Source: Galbibacter pacificus (GTDB lineage: Bacteria; Bacteroidota; Bacteroidia; Flavobacteriales; Flavobacteriaceae). From it: DNA of 64,000 nucleotides. The position numbers and the translations under genes are program-made. Positions 35,553-42,790 of this stretch are shown here, in pieces. The stretch is from the NCBI RefSeq assembly GCF_029603155.1, contig NZ_JAPMUA010000005.1:124001-188000 (forward strand). The letters are read 5' to 3'. The notes under the pieces are model-generated. The model was given only the letters and a program-made list of their open reading frames with translations, was not told the origin of the DNA and did no database searches. Every line of letters starts with the position of its first letter. The stretch's first letter is position 1.

Positions 35553-36506
35553 ATGAGCAAAGAGTTACGAATTGTTTTTATGGGAACCCCCGATTTTGCA
35601 GTGGCCACCCTAAAACAAATTATAAATAGCAATTATAAGGTAGTTGGCGTTATAACGGCACCGGACAGGCCGGCAGGAAGAGGACGAAAGTTACAGCAAT
35701 CGGCCATAAAGCAATATGCCCTCTCTCAAAACCTCAAAATATTACAGCCCACCAACTTAAAATATCCCGCTTTTTTAGAAGAACTAAAGCAACTGGATGC
35801 CAATGTACAAGTTGTGGTGGCCTTTAGGATGCTCCCAAAAGCCGTATGGGCCATGCCAAAATACGGCACCTTTAATCTCCACGCCTCTTTGTTGCCCGAT
35901 TACCGGGGCGCAGCACCTATAAACTGGGCTATTATCAACGGCGAAAAGAAAACGGGGGTCACTACTTTTTTTATAGATGAAAAAATAGACACGGGTGCTA
36001 TTGTCCTTCAGGAAGAAACAACCATTGCCCCCAATGAAAGCGCCGGTGTTTTACATGACAAACTCATGGAGATGGGAGCCGGACTTGTTGTAAAGACACT
36101 CCAACAAATACAAAATGGCACTGTAAGCACAAGGATACAGCCCCAAACTGCCGAATTTAAAACCGCATACAAACTAGACAAAGACAATACAAAAATAGAC
36201 TGGAATAGCCCGACCGAAGAAATTTACAACTTAATAAGAGGCCTAAGCCCATACCCTACTGCTTGGACCTACCTTGAAAATGGCGGGGAAAATGCCGTTA
36301 ATGTGAAAATATACAAAGCCGGTAAAGAAATAAAACAACACAACGAAAAAGCCGGTAGCGTATTTGCGAACAAGAACGAAGTACATGTTGCTACAAATGA
36401 CGGATTTATCTTACTGAAAGAGATACAGTTACCCGGAAAACGAAAAATGAATATCAAAAATGTATTGAATGGATATGAATTTGACAAAAATTCCAAAATG
36501 CTGTAA
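35553..36506 (+). CDS. fmt: Methionyl-tRNA formyltransferase
   Basis: Formylates initiator Met-tRNA using 10-formyl-THF. 317 aa. RIVFMGTPDFAVATL at the start, APDRPAGRGRKL (loop region), FNLHASLLPDYRGAAPINWAI with the catalytic His and Asn, and DTGAIVLQEE follow. The C-terminal OB-like domain spans about residues 210-317. It lies between recQ and the HU gene, a placement frequent in Flavobacteriaceae as far as I recall. Confidence 0.96.
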   Translation: MSKELRIVFMGTPDFAVATLKQIINSNYKVVGVITAPDRPAGRGRKLQQSAIKQYALSQNLKILQPTNLKYPAFLEELKQLDANVQVVVAFRMLPKAVWAMPKYGTFNLHASLLPDYRGAAPINWAIINGEKKTGVTTFFIDEKIDTGAIVLQEETTIAPNESAGVLHDKLMEMGAGLVVKTLQQIQNGTVSTRIQPQTAEFKTAYKLDKDNTKIDWNSPTEEIYNLIRGLSPYPTAWTYLENGGENAVNVKIYKAGKEIKQHNEKAGSVFANKNEVHVATNDGFILLKEIQLPGKRKMNIKNVLNGYEFDKNSKML

Positions 36507-36609
36507 GACCGCATTATTATTGAGATTGGAGAAACCGAACAAAAAAGCTCCACTTTATTAACAATATGACCAAGTTATCAACAAAAATCCGTATTTCCAT
36601 TGATATTAC

Positions 36610-36639
36610 TTGCGTGAGAAGTAAATCCGTATAAATTTG
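36610..36639 (+). promoter_or_regulatory. Promoter of the HU gene (TTG-N19-TAAATTTG)
   Basis: TTG at 36610-36612 and TAAATTTG at 36632-36639 are separated by 19 bp, an excellent fit to the Bacteroidota sigma-A promoter. It leaves a leader of about 45 nt before the HU start. Confidence 0.75.
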
Positions 36640-36690
36640 TGGTGCAATTAAATAAATGTTTAACCGTATATTCATTTAAATCTTTAAATT

Positions 36691-36963
36691 ATGAACAAAA
36701 CAGAATTAATCGATGCAATGGCTGCTGACGCAGGAATTACAAAAGCAGCAGCAAAGAAAGCATTAGAGTCTTTTTTAGGAAGCGTAGAAGGCACTCTTAA
36801 AAAAGGTGGAAGAGTATCTTTAGTAGGATTTGGATCATGGTCAGTATCTAAAAGATCTGCTAGGGAAGGTAGAAATCCTCAAACAGGAAAAACTATCAAA
36901 ATTGCTGCTAAAAATGTAGTTAAATTTAAAGCGGGTGCAGAATTAGCAGGTGCTGTAAATTAA
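36691..36963 (+). CDS. HU family DNA-binding protein
   Basis: 90-aa nucleoid protein that bends DNA as a dimer. MNKTELIDAMAADAGITKAAAKKALESF is the helical dimerisation part (conserved positions visible), and GFGSWSVSKRSAREGRNPQTG is the beta-arm DNA-binding signature, ending KAGAELAGAVN. Full length. It has a strong consensus promoter and a strong terminator, as expected for an abundant protein. Confidence 0.96.
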   Translation: MNKTELIDAMAADAGITKAAAKKALESFLGSVEGTLKKGGRVSLVGFGSWSVSKRSAREGRNPQTGKTIKIAAKNVVKFKAGAELAGAVN

Positions 36964-36990
36964 TAAAAAATAGCTCAATATAGAGAATAA

Positions 36991-37016
36991 AAAGCGTCTA
37001 AATAGACGCTTTTTTT
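36991..37016 (+). terminator. Rho-independent terminator after HU
   Basis: A perfect 10-bp stem (aaagcgtcta / tagacgcttt) with a 2-3 nt loop, then a T run. Located 28 bp after the HU stop. Confidence 0.9.
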
Positions 37017-37097
37017 GGCTTTATTACGAAAAAATGCAGCATAAATATTTGTTGATTAACCTTTTTTTTATAGATTTAAAAGAAAATCCGATTGCTT

Positions 37098-37658
37098 ATG
37101 GTTGCTTTAACTCCAAAGAAAGGCCATTTGCTTATTGCCGAGCCCTCTATAATTGGCGATGTAGCTTTCAACAGGTCAGTAGTACTGCTCGCTGAGCATA
37201 ACGATGAAGGGTCTATAGGTTTCATTCTAAACAAGCCATTAGAGTTTAGGCTTAACGAATTGGTGCCCGAAATCAACAAATCGTTAAAAGTATACAACGG
37301 TGGCCCTGTAGAGCAGGACAATCTTTATTTTATACATAAAATCCCGGAACTTATATCCAATAGCATCGAAATTTCCAATGGCATATATTGGGGCGGTGAT
37401 TTTGAAACGATTATCGACCTTATCAACCAAGGCGACATTAAGGACTCTGACATTAAGTTTTTCCTTGGCTATTCGGGTTGGGACATTATGCAGCTCGAAA
37501 AGGAGCTTTCCAGTAATTCATGGGTTGTTTCAGAAAACAAGTACAAAAGCAATATTATAAAAAAAGCACCAATGTATTTCTGGAAAGAAAAAATGTTGGA
37601 ACTGGGCGGCGATTACCTTCTTTGGTCGAATGCCCCAGAAAACCCCGTGTTAAATTAG
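37098..37658 (+). CDS. YqgE/AlgH family protein
   Basis: 186 aa. Opening KKGHLLIAEPSIIGDVAFNRSVVLL, then EGSIGFILNKPL, YNGGPVEQDNLYFIHK and FFLGYSGWDIMQLEKEL are the YqgE (UPF0301) signatures. The family is widely conserved and structurally known, but its function is unclear. I use ATG 37098; a TTG two codons upstream is open too. The 3' end overlaps the convergent aminotransferase gene by 9 bp. Confidence 0.92.
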   Translation: MVALTPKKGHLLIAEPSIIGDVAFNRSVVLLAEHNDEGSIGFILNKPLEFRLNELVPEINKSLKVYNGGPVEQDNLYFIHKIPELISNSIEISNGIYWGGDFETIIDLINQGDIKDSDIKFFLGYSGWDIMQLEKELSSNSWVVSENKYKSNIIKKAPMYFWKEKMLELGGDYLLWSNAPENPVLN

Positions 37659-38495
37659 CCGTGCTTTAGCGTTCAATCTTCCTAAAAGTTGTTTTGCCAC
37701 TTCGTTTGTATATAATTTTTTACGGTATTTGGTTATCGACGTAATTCCCGAAATAACATTTGTTAAAAATAACTCATCGGCTTTTTGAAGCTCAAATGGA
37801 GATATTACTGCCTCTGTTATTTCCAGGCCTTCGGTTTTTTCAATGATATCGATTAATTGTTTCCTTAAAACCCCATTTAGGCAACCTTCGGTAATTGGTG
37901 GCGTTTTTACGGTATGTCCTTTCACCAAAAACAAGTTTCCGTTTGTCGCTTCAATTACATTTTTATGTTCGTTGACCAACAAGCAATTGTCATAGCCATT
38001 TTCTTTTGCAAAAATCCCTGCCAAAACATTTACAATTTTATTGTTGGACTTTAAAGTGGACAATAAACCTGAGTTAACATAATGATCTTTAAATAATTCA
38101 ACCTCATAGGGTTGCGTGTTCAAAACATAAAAAGGGTTTTCTATTTTTTTTGCTTCAATAATATACAACACATTATTGGTTGCAGGAGTATACAGGCCGC
38201 CATTTTCCCTAAAAACCGTAAAGCGGACCCTTACAGCTTGGTCTTGCAACTCATTGTTTTCAATTGTATTTTCAATTTGCTGTTGTAGGAACTCCATGGT
38301 AAAGTTCATCGGGATGTCCATCCGCAGTATTCGCATGGATGCCATTAAACGCAAATAATGGGGCTCCCAAAAGAAAATTTTGTTGTTTACAACCCGTATT
38401 GTCTCAAACAGGGCATCTCCGTAGCGTAACCCCCTATTCGCTCCGTTTAAGAAATTGGCATTGTTTTCCAGTAGCTGCCCGTTAAAATTTATCAT
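37650..38495 (-). CDS. Class IV aminotransferase / aminodeoxychorismate lyase-like PLP enzyme
   Basis: 281 aa fold-type IV PLP enzyme. GLRYGDALFETIRVVNNKIFF (about 22-42) and LRMDIPMN are typical of the N-terminal domain. The PLP lysine is probably K149 in LSTLKSNNKIVN, and NVIEATNGNLFLVKG with ITEGCLNGVLR follows. It is between BCAT, D-amino-acid transaminase and ADC lyase (PabC); the small size leans to PabC, in folate synthesis, but I cannot settle it. The chosen start is MINFNGQLLE. A hairpin and T run end right at this ATG. The frame extends 35 codons upstream through that hairpin, but those residues are unlike the family. Confidence 0.82.
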   Translation of the reverse strand: MINFNGQLLENNANFLNGANRGLRYGDALFETIRVVNNKIFFWEPHYLRLMASMRILRMDIPMNFTMEFLQQQIENTIENNELQDQAVRVRFTVFRENGGLYTPATNNVLYIIEAKKIENPFYVLNTQPYEVELFKDHYVNSGLLSTLKSNNKIVNVLAGIFAKENGYDNCLLVNEHKNVIEATNGNLFLVKGHTVKTPPITEGCLNGVLRKQLIDIIEKTEGLEITEAVISPFELQKADELFLTNVISGITSITKYRKKLYTNEVAKQLLGRLNAKARLI

Positions 38496-38498
38496 AAA

Positions 38499-38524
38499 AA
38501 AGTGCCTTGAAAATTTCAAGGCAC
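38499..38524 (-). terminator. Hairpin with T run ending at the aminotransferase start codon
   Basis: A perfect 11-bp inverted repeat (gtgccttgaaa / tttcaaggcac, 38502-38524) is followed on the minus strand by TTTTTT and then ATG. It looks like the terminator of the upstream START-like gene but occupies the translation-initiation region of the next gene. Confidence 0.75.
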
Positions 38525-38531
38525 AAATATA
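38524..38531 (-). promoter_or_regulatory. Putative -7 box (TATATTTG) overlapping the hairpin foot
   Basis: An exact TAnnTTTG match on the minus strand whose last base is the first base of the hairpin. A transcript starting from it would begin inside the hairpin left arm, and so would lack the intact stem. Confidence 0.5.
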
Positions 38532-38551
38532 CTTTTTATGATCAAGGATTC

Positions 38552-38935
38552 CTAAGCAGACCCCAATACTTGTTTTAAGTCGGATATTTGGTTTTCCCAA
38601 AGCATTTTTGCCTCGTCAACTTCATCTTCCTCCGTAAAATCGGTAATCATTAAAGATACATCTTTGGTAATTTCGTCTACCACGATTTTAATTTCGAAGA
38701 ACGTATCTTCATCGCTTTCTACCCATTTAAACTTAACCAGTTCGCCGCTTTTTTTTCTTACCAGCTTGGCCTGTTCTTCGGTTCCGTCCCAAATAAATGT
38801 AAAAAGCTCTCCGCGCGAGTTTACATTATCGGCAAACCACTCTGATAGCCCGGAGGGTGTAGAAATATATTGGTATAGCAGTTGAGGTGAGGAGTGTATA
38901 GGGAACTCTAATTCATATTTAACTTTCTCTTCCAT
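38552..38935 (-). CDS. START-like domain protein
   Basis: 127 aa SRPBCC/START-like. Pattern: KYELEFPIHSSPQLLYQYIS, PSGLSEWFADNVN, FTFIWDGTEEQAKLV and a C-terminal helix (EAKMLWENQISDLKQVL). This compact form is a recognised Bacteroidota-type START-like family with unknown ligand. It is followed by the hairpin above. Confidence 0.85.
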   Translation of the reverse strand: MEEKVKYELEFPIHSSPQLLYQYISTPSGLSEWFADNVNSRGELFTFIWDGTEEQAKLVRKKSGELVKFKWVESDEDTFFEIKIVVDEITKDVSLMITDFTEEDEVDEAKMLWENQISDLKQVLGSA

Positions 38936-39022
38936 ACGTTGATCTTTTTATAAAGTGACAATATAATTATTTCTAATTAACTAGTTCAATTTTTTTAAAT
39001 AAAAATATTTTTCGTGTTTGGT

Positions 39023-39052
39023 TTGATTCGGATAAATTTGTTTTTATATTTG
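39023..39052 (+). promoter_or_regulatory. Promoter of tRNA-Met (TTG-N19-TATATTTG)
   Basis: TTG at 39023-39025 and TATATTTG at 39045-39052 fit the Bacteroidota promoter with ideal spacing. The transcript would start near 39059, giving an 80-nt leader. Confidence 0.75.
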
Positions 39053-39056
39053 CACC

Positions 39057-39075
39057 CGCCTAACAAAAATAGGCG
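39057..39075 (+). other. Small hairpin at the 5' end of the tRNA leader
   Basis: cgccta / taggcg, a perfect 6-bp stem with a 7-nt loop, sits at the predicted transcript start. The rest of the leader to 39141 has no recognised RNA; it would be removed by RNase P. Confidence 0.45.
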
Positions 39076-39141
39076 CGTACATAAAGGCAATGTAGCTCAT
39101 CCCAACAATCAGCGGGAGGTTAGGGGTGCCGAAGACAAAAT

Positions 39142-39215
39142 GGCGAGGTAGCTCAGTTGGTTAGAGCGTCGGATTCATAACCCGGAGGTCTCGAGTTCAA
39201 ATCTCGATCTCGCTA
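39142..39215 (+). tRNA. tRNA-Met (anticodon CAT)
   Basis: 74 nt, cloverleaf folded by hand. Acceptor GGCGAGG pairs with TCTCGCT (G-T pairs at both ends), discriminator A at 39215. D arm GCTC/GAGC with loop AGTTGGTTA. Anticodon loop TTCATAA (CAT) on stem TCGGA/CCCGG, with an A-C mismatch next to the loop. T arm TCGAG/CTCGA with loop TTCAAAT. The paired 1-72 end and the absence of the three GC pairs of initiators suggest elongator Met; a CAT tRNA-Ile2 cannot be excluded by sequence alone. CCA is not encoded (CTG follows). Confidence 0.93.
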
Positions 39216-39220
39216 CTGGG

Positions 39221-39254
39221 AAAAAAGCTTTACAGAAATGTAAGGCTTTTTTTT
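39221..39254 (+). terminator. Strong terminator after tRNA-Met
   Basis: A 14-bp stem (including one T-G pair) with a GAAA tetraloop and an eight-T run begins 6 bp after the tRNA. The gene is therefore a single-tRNA transcription unit. Confidence 0.9.
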
Positions 39255-39304
39255 ATGTTTTTTCCTGACCTAAAGAAGGTTACCATAAAAATTAACTTCA
39301 ATTT

Positions 39305-39346
39305 ATAATATCATTTTTCTTACTATATAATATTATTTTTCTTACT
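39305..39346 (+). repeat. Direct repeat upstream of the GT39-type gene
   Basis: Two 20-bp copies, at 39305-39324 and 39327-39346, differ at one base (ataatatcatttttcttact and ataatattatttttcttact), with a 22-bp period, about two helix turns. They end next to a near-consensus -7 box (TTACTTTG at 39342-39349), so they could bind a regulator. Confidence 0.6.
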
Positions 39347-39389
39347 TTGCAGCATCATAAAATAGATTCTATCTATAGCGTTAACTATA

Positions 39390-40886
39390 ATGAATATAAA
39401 AGGTCTCCCCCCATATCGTTCCTTTAAAGGCTATTCTTATGTCTTTGTATTATTATTAATTGCCGTTTTATTGATTAGGTTTCCCTTTTTTTTCCGGGAT
39501 TATATAGACCGTGACGAAAGTACTTTCATCCTTATGGGACAATCCATAGTGGACGGTTACCTACCTTATATAAAACTCTGGGACCTAAAACCCCCGTTGC
39601 TTTTTTATTTTTTTGCAGGGATCATCTTCTTGTTTGGCAAAAGTTTTCTTGCTATTCGCTTTATTGGTTGTGTGCTTATTAGCATATCGGCTTTTGTTGT
39701 ATACAAAATGCTAAAAGAAATATCCAGCAAAAAAATTGCGCTTTTGGGAGGTGTCCTGTTTATTATAACCGCTAGCCTCTTTGGTAACATACAAGGCGTA
39801 ATGAGCGAACATATTTCCATATTCTTTTTTATACCCGCTCTTTTTATATTGTGGAAAAACCATACCAATTATGTAAGTCTTTTTTTTGTAGGGCTATTAC
39901 TGGGCTGTTCCATGATGACCAAACTTAATATGGCATACCCTGCATTGTTATTGGGGATTTTTCTGTGCATTAATAAATTATACCACGAAAATATCGTCAA
40001 GGCCTTTTTAAGTGGTTTCTTTTTGCTTTTTGGCACCTTGTTGACCATAACCATAACGGCCATTCCTTACCTATTAACCTCGAATTTCAATGTATGGTGG
40101 AATTCTGTCATCCTGGCCCCCATTGCCTATAATCCGGCCAGTTCGCTTATTACCAAACTGGTTTTATCTTTCTTTGTGGTATGTGCCATAGGGGTTGCTT
40201 ATATTCTTTACAAAAAATACAATCACCATATTAAAAAAATACAGCGCTTATATGTCCTAATTGTTTTATCGTTAATAGGAGTATTGATTTCTTTTATTGA
40301 TGCTGGAAAAGTCAACGGGCATTATTTAATACAGGTATTTCCATTTTTAATTGTATGCCTCATGATTTGGCTTTACAACACAAGGTTTAAAAATTATATT
40401 TCATTAAAACTGATAACCATTCTGCTGATTATTACCCCAATGGAATCTTATGTTGAATACGGCACTTTGGCCAACAGGCTTGTTCAGGGAAAAACGCTTT
40501 ATAACGAAGAAGGTTTTGAAATACCCGAATATTTTACAAAAACACATGTTAATCCCAATAATATACTTTTTGTTGATTACCATATTGGTTATTGGCTGAT
40601 GAACGAAAACATTCCCTCCAAGGCAATGACGCACCCCAGTAATTTATATCGGGAAGCGCTTTTTCCATACATGGGCATACATTCGTCTTCGAGTGAAGAA
40701 GAAATATTTCGCATCTTCAATATTGTAAAACCAGAATATATTGTAGGGCCGGACCCTGATTATTTGTTTTCAAAAAAAGAAAAAGATTATCCCTTGGAAA
40801 GCTCTATTTTCGACCGCTTATTGATAAGCAAATACCGTTTGCAAAAAACCATTGGCAATGCAGGCATCTATAAAAGAAAAATTTAG
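39390..40886 (+). CDS. Membrane glycosyltransferase, GT39/ArnT-like
   Basis: 498 aa with about ten or more hydrophobic segments. The first periplasmic loop has RDYIDRDESTFILMGQSIVDG, the Asp-Glu-type motif of polyprenyl-phosphate-sugar-dependent GT-C enzymes, then WDLKPPLLFYFFAGI, the family's KPPL motif. The C-terminal soluble part is about 130 residues. It would transfer a sugar from an undecaprenyl- or dolichyl-like phosphate carrier to lipid or protein on the periplasmic face; acceptor unknown. It stands alone between a tRNA and a convergent gene. Confidence 0.82.
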   Translation: MNIKGLPPYRSFKGYSYVFVLLLIAVLLIRFPFFFRDYIDRDESTFILMGQSIVDGYLPYIKLWDLKPPLLFYFFAGIIFLFGKSFLAIRFIGCVLISISAFVVYKMLKEISSKKIALLGGVLFIITASLFGNIQGVMSEHISIFFFIPALFILWKNHTNYVSLFFVGLLLGCSMMTKLNMAYPALLLGIFLCINKLYHENIVKAFLSGFFLLFGTLLTITITAIPYLLTSNFNVWWNSVILAPIAYNPASSLITKLVLSFFVVCAIGVAYILYKKYNHHIKKIQRLYVLIVLSLIGVLISFIDAGKVNGHYLIQVFPFLIVCLMIWLYNTRFKNYISLKLITILLIITPMESYVEYGTLANRLVQGKTLYNEEGFEIPEYFTKTHVNPNNILFVDYHIGYWLMNENIPSKAMTHPSNLYREALFPYMGIHSSSSEEEIFRIFNIVKPEYIVGPDPDYLFSKKEKDYPLESSIFDRLLISKYRLQKTIGNAGIYKRKI

Positions 40887-40920
40887 CACATTTTAATTCA
40901 ATACGGCGCAGCAAATTAAC

Positions 40921-41379
40921 TTAATTTATCCCGTGGTATGTAGCCATTGTCATTCCCCAAACCATTGCACACGACAAAAATATCCCAATGGTATTTGCCA
41001 AAAAAGCCTGTTGGTATGGCATCCTAAACAAATAAGCGGCAATGCTTCCTGCGTATACACCGGTACCGGGTATTGGCAGCATTACAAATATCAAGATTCC
41101 ATAGAAACCAAATTTCCCTACGTTAGTCCCAGCCCCTTTTTTTATCCTGCGTGCAACTTTAATGGCGCTTTTTTTGTAAAAATTCCATTTTAGCAAATGT
41201 GCGTTCATATAATCCAAAAAAAACATCATTATTGGGTACACCAATACATTTGCCGCAAAACATACTAAAAAAGACAGGTAAATATTTACATTATTGAATA
41301 TGGCATATGGAATACCAACTTTTGCCTCGCCAAAGGGGGATACACTCCACAGCATGGCCACGAGTATTTCAGCAATCAT
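40921..41379 (-). CDS. COG2426-type small membrane protein ('small multidrug export' family)
   Basis: 152 aa, four to five hydrophobic segments. The motif MLWSVSPFGEAKVGIPYAI near the start and FVMLPIPGTGVYAGSIAAYLF later are the conserved repeats of the COG2426/Sm_multidrug_ex family. These resemble DedA-like re-entrant motifs (E-A-xxP-P and PxPG). The transport activity is not established. I start at ATG 41379; the frame opens with TTG four codons earlier, within the -7 box. Confidence 0.85.
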   Translation of the reverse strand: MIAEILVAMLWSVSPFGEAKVGIPYAIFNNVNIYLSFLVCFAANVLVYPIMMFFLDYMNAHLLKWNFYKKSAIKVARRIKKGAGTNVGKFGFYGILIFVMLPIPGTGVYAGSIAAYLFRMPYQQAFLANTIGIFLSCAMVWGMTMATYHGIN

Positions 41380-41388
41380 TTTTTTTAT

Positions 41389-41396
41389 CAAATATA
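41389..41396 (-). promoter_or_regulatory. Putative -7 box for the COG2426 gene (TATATTTG)
   Basis: An exact TAnnTTTG match ends 9 bp before ATG 41379. The transcript would start only a few bases before the start codon, close to leaderless. Confidence 0.5.
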
Positions 41397-41707
41397 TAAA
41401 TTATGGCAAAGGAAAATATTTTTTTTCTGATAATTATCAAAAAGACAAAAACAGTTACGGACCTACATCGTATTAAAATTGATTCTTTAAACCTTAGCCA
41501 AACGCTATTTTTTATAGAATCGGCAATATTCACATAAAAAAATCAATCACCTCATAATCAAAAACGTTAAAATTAAAACTTTAACAAACTTTAACTTGTA
41601 TCATACGCAAAATTCCATTCATTTTGAAGCTTCGATGAATTTGAAGCCTTTTTATAGGCCGGTTCATGCTAAAACCCTATTTAAAACGTACTAACTATTT
41701 ACCCCTC
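41397..41707. other. Divergent intergenic region upstream of the RND operon
   Basis: AT-rich; no gene or RNA seen. It contains repeated actttaac words near 41577-41597 (aaaactttaacaaactttaac), a possible regulator site. No adjacent TetR, AraC or two-component gene is found. Confidence 0.45.
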
Positions 41708-42790
41708 ATGAAAGTAAAATACATAGTTTATCTATTGTTGATTATTGGTATTGGCGGCCTCATAGGCTACCGGATCTATAAAAATAATGAACAAAATACC
41801 GGTCCCTTAAAAAGTGGCAACGCCTCATCCATAAAAGTTGGTGGCATGGTGCTAAAACCACAGGAGTTTAAGGACAACCTCTCTCTTTCGGGTTCGCTCG
41901 AAGCCAATGAGCAAATTGAAATCCGCAGTGAAGTTTCAGGAGTGGTAGAAAGCATTAATTTTGAAGAGGGAAGCAAAGTAAGCGAAGGGCAAATATTGGT
42001 AAAGGTAAACGATATTGAACTACGTGCCCAGCTATCAAAAGCAAAAACAGCACAAAAACTTGCTGCCGAGAACGAAAGAAGGGCAAAACTTCTTTTGGAA
42101 AAGCAGGCTATTAGCCAAGAAGAATACGATGTTGCCAGTGCCGACCTACAATCGGCGCAAGCAGAATCCGACCTAATCGCGGCGCAGCTCTCCAAAACTT
42201 CCATCAGGGCCCCTTTTTCCGGCACCATTGGGTTGCGGTCCATATCAAAAGGAAGTTATGTAACCCCGGTTACCATTATTGCAAAGCTGGTAAATACAAA
42301 ACGCTTAAAACTTACCTTTTCCATACCCGAAAAATATGCATCGCGCATGCAGCTTAATAGCACTTTTACCTTTACAACCACCAACAACACAGAAGAGCAT
42401 ACCGCTAAAATCTATGCCATAGAACCCGAAGTGGAAGTTGCCACACGAACATTAAAAATGCGCGCCATAACAGACAATAGCGAACAAAAGTTGTACCCTG
42501 GAATGTACGTAAACGTTAACCTTCCCCTAGAAACCGTTACTAATGCATTAATGGTACCTACGGAGGCTTTAATACCGATACAAAACGGGAAAAAGATTTT
42601 TATAGCGCGCAATGGAAGGGCTCAGGAAATAGAAGTACAGACCGGAGCCCGTACAGACCGTTATGTCCGGGTACTTTCTGGGCTTAAACCCGGAGATACC
42701 ATTCTAACATATGGCGTAATGGCCCTCGACAATGGTACGCCCGTAAAACTAGACCTCATTAATCCAGACGCTAGCACAGAAAATCCATGA
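41708..42790 (+). CDS. RND efflux periplasmic adaptor (membrane fusion protein)
   Basis: 360 aa. N-terminal membrane anchor (IVYLLLIIGIGGLIGYRIYK), lipoyl-like half-motifs (VSGVVESINFEEGSKVSEGQILVKVND), a coiled-coil hairpin (about 95-165), the second lipoyl half (RAPFSGTIGLRSISKGSYV), a beta barrel and a membrane-proximal domain. It links the inner-membrane pump to the TolC-type channel. The stop overlaps the pump start by 4 bp (ATGA). I start at MKVKYIVYLL; the frame opens 14 codons earlier. Confidence 0.94.
   Translation: MKVKYIVYLLLIIGIGGLIGYRIYKNNEQNTGPLKSGNASSIKVGGMVLKPQEFKDNLSLSGSLEANEQIEIRSEVSGVVESINFEEGSKVSEGQILVKVNDIELRAQLSKAKTAQKLAAENERRAKLLLEKQAISQEEYDVASADLQSAQAESDLIAAQLSKTSIRAPFSGTIGLRSISKGSYVTPVTIIAKLVNTKRLKLTFSIPEKYASRMQLNSTFTFTTTNNTEEHTAKIYAIEPEVEVATRTLKMRAITDNSEQKLYPGMYVNVNLPLETVTNALMVPTEALIPIQNGKKIFIARNGRAQEIEVQTGARTDRYVRVLSGLKPGDTILTYGVMALDNGTPVKLDLINPDASTENP

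Noticed and set aside
39059..39141. Possible decayed tRNA or small RNA in the tRNA-Met leader
   Set aside because: Only short word matches (gtagctca) and a 6-bp stem were found; no cloverleaf can be drawn.
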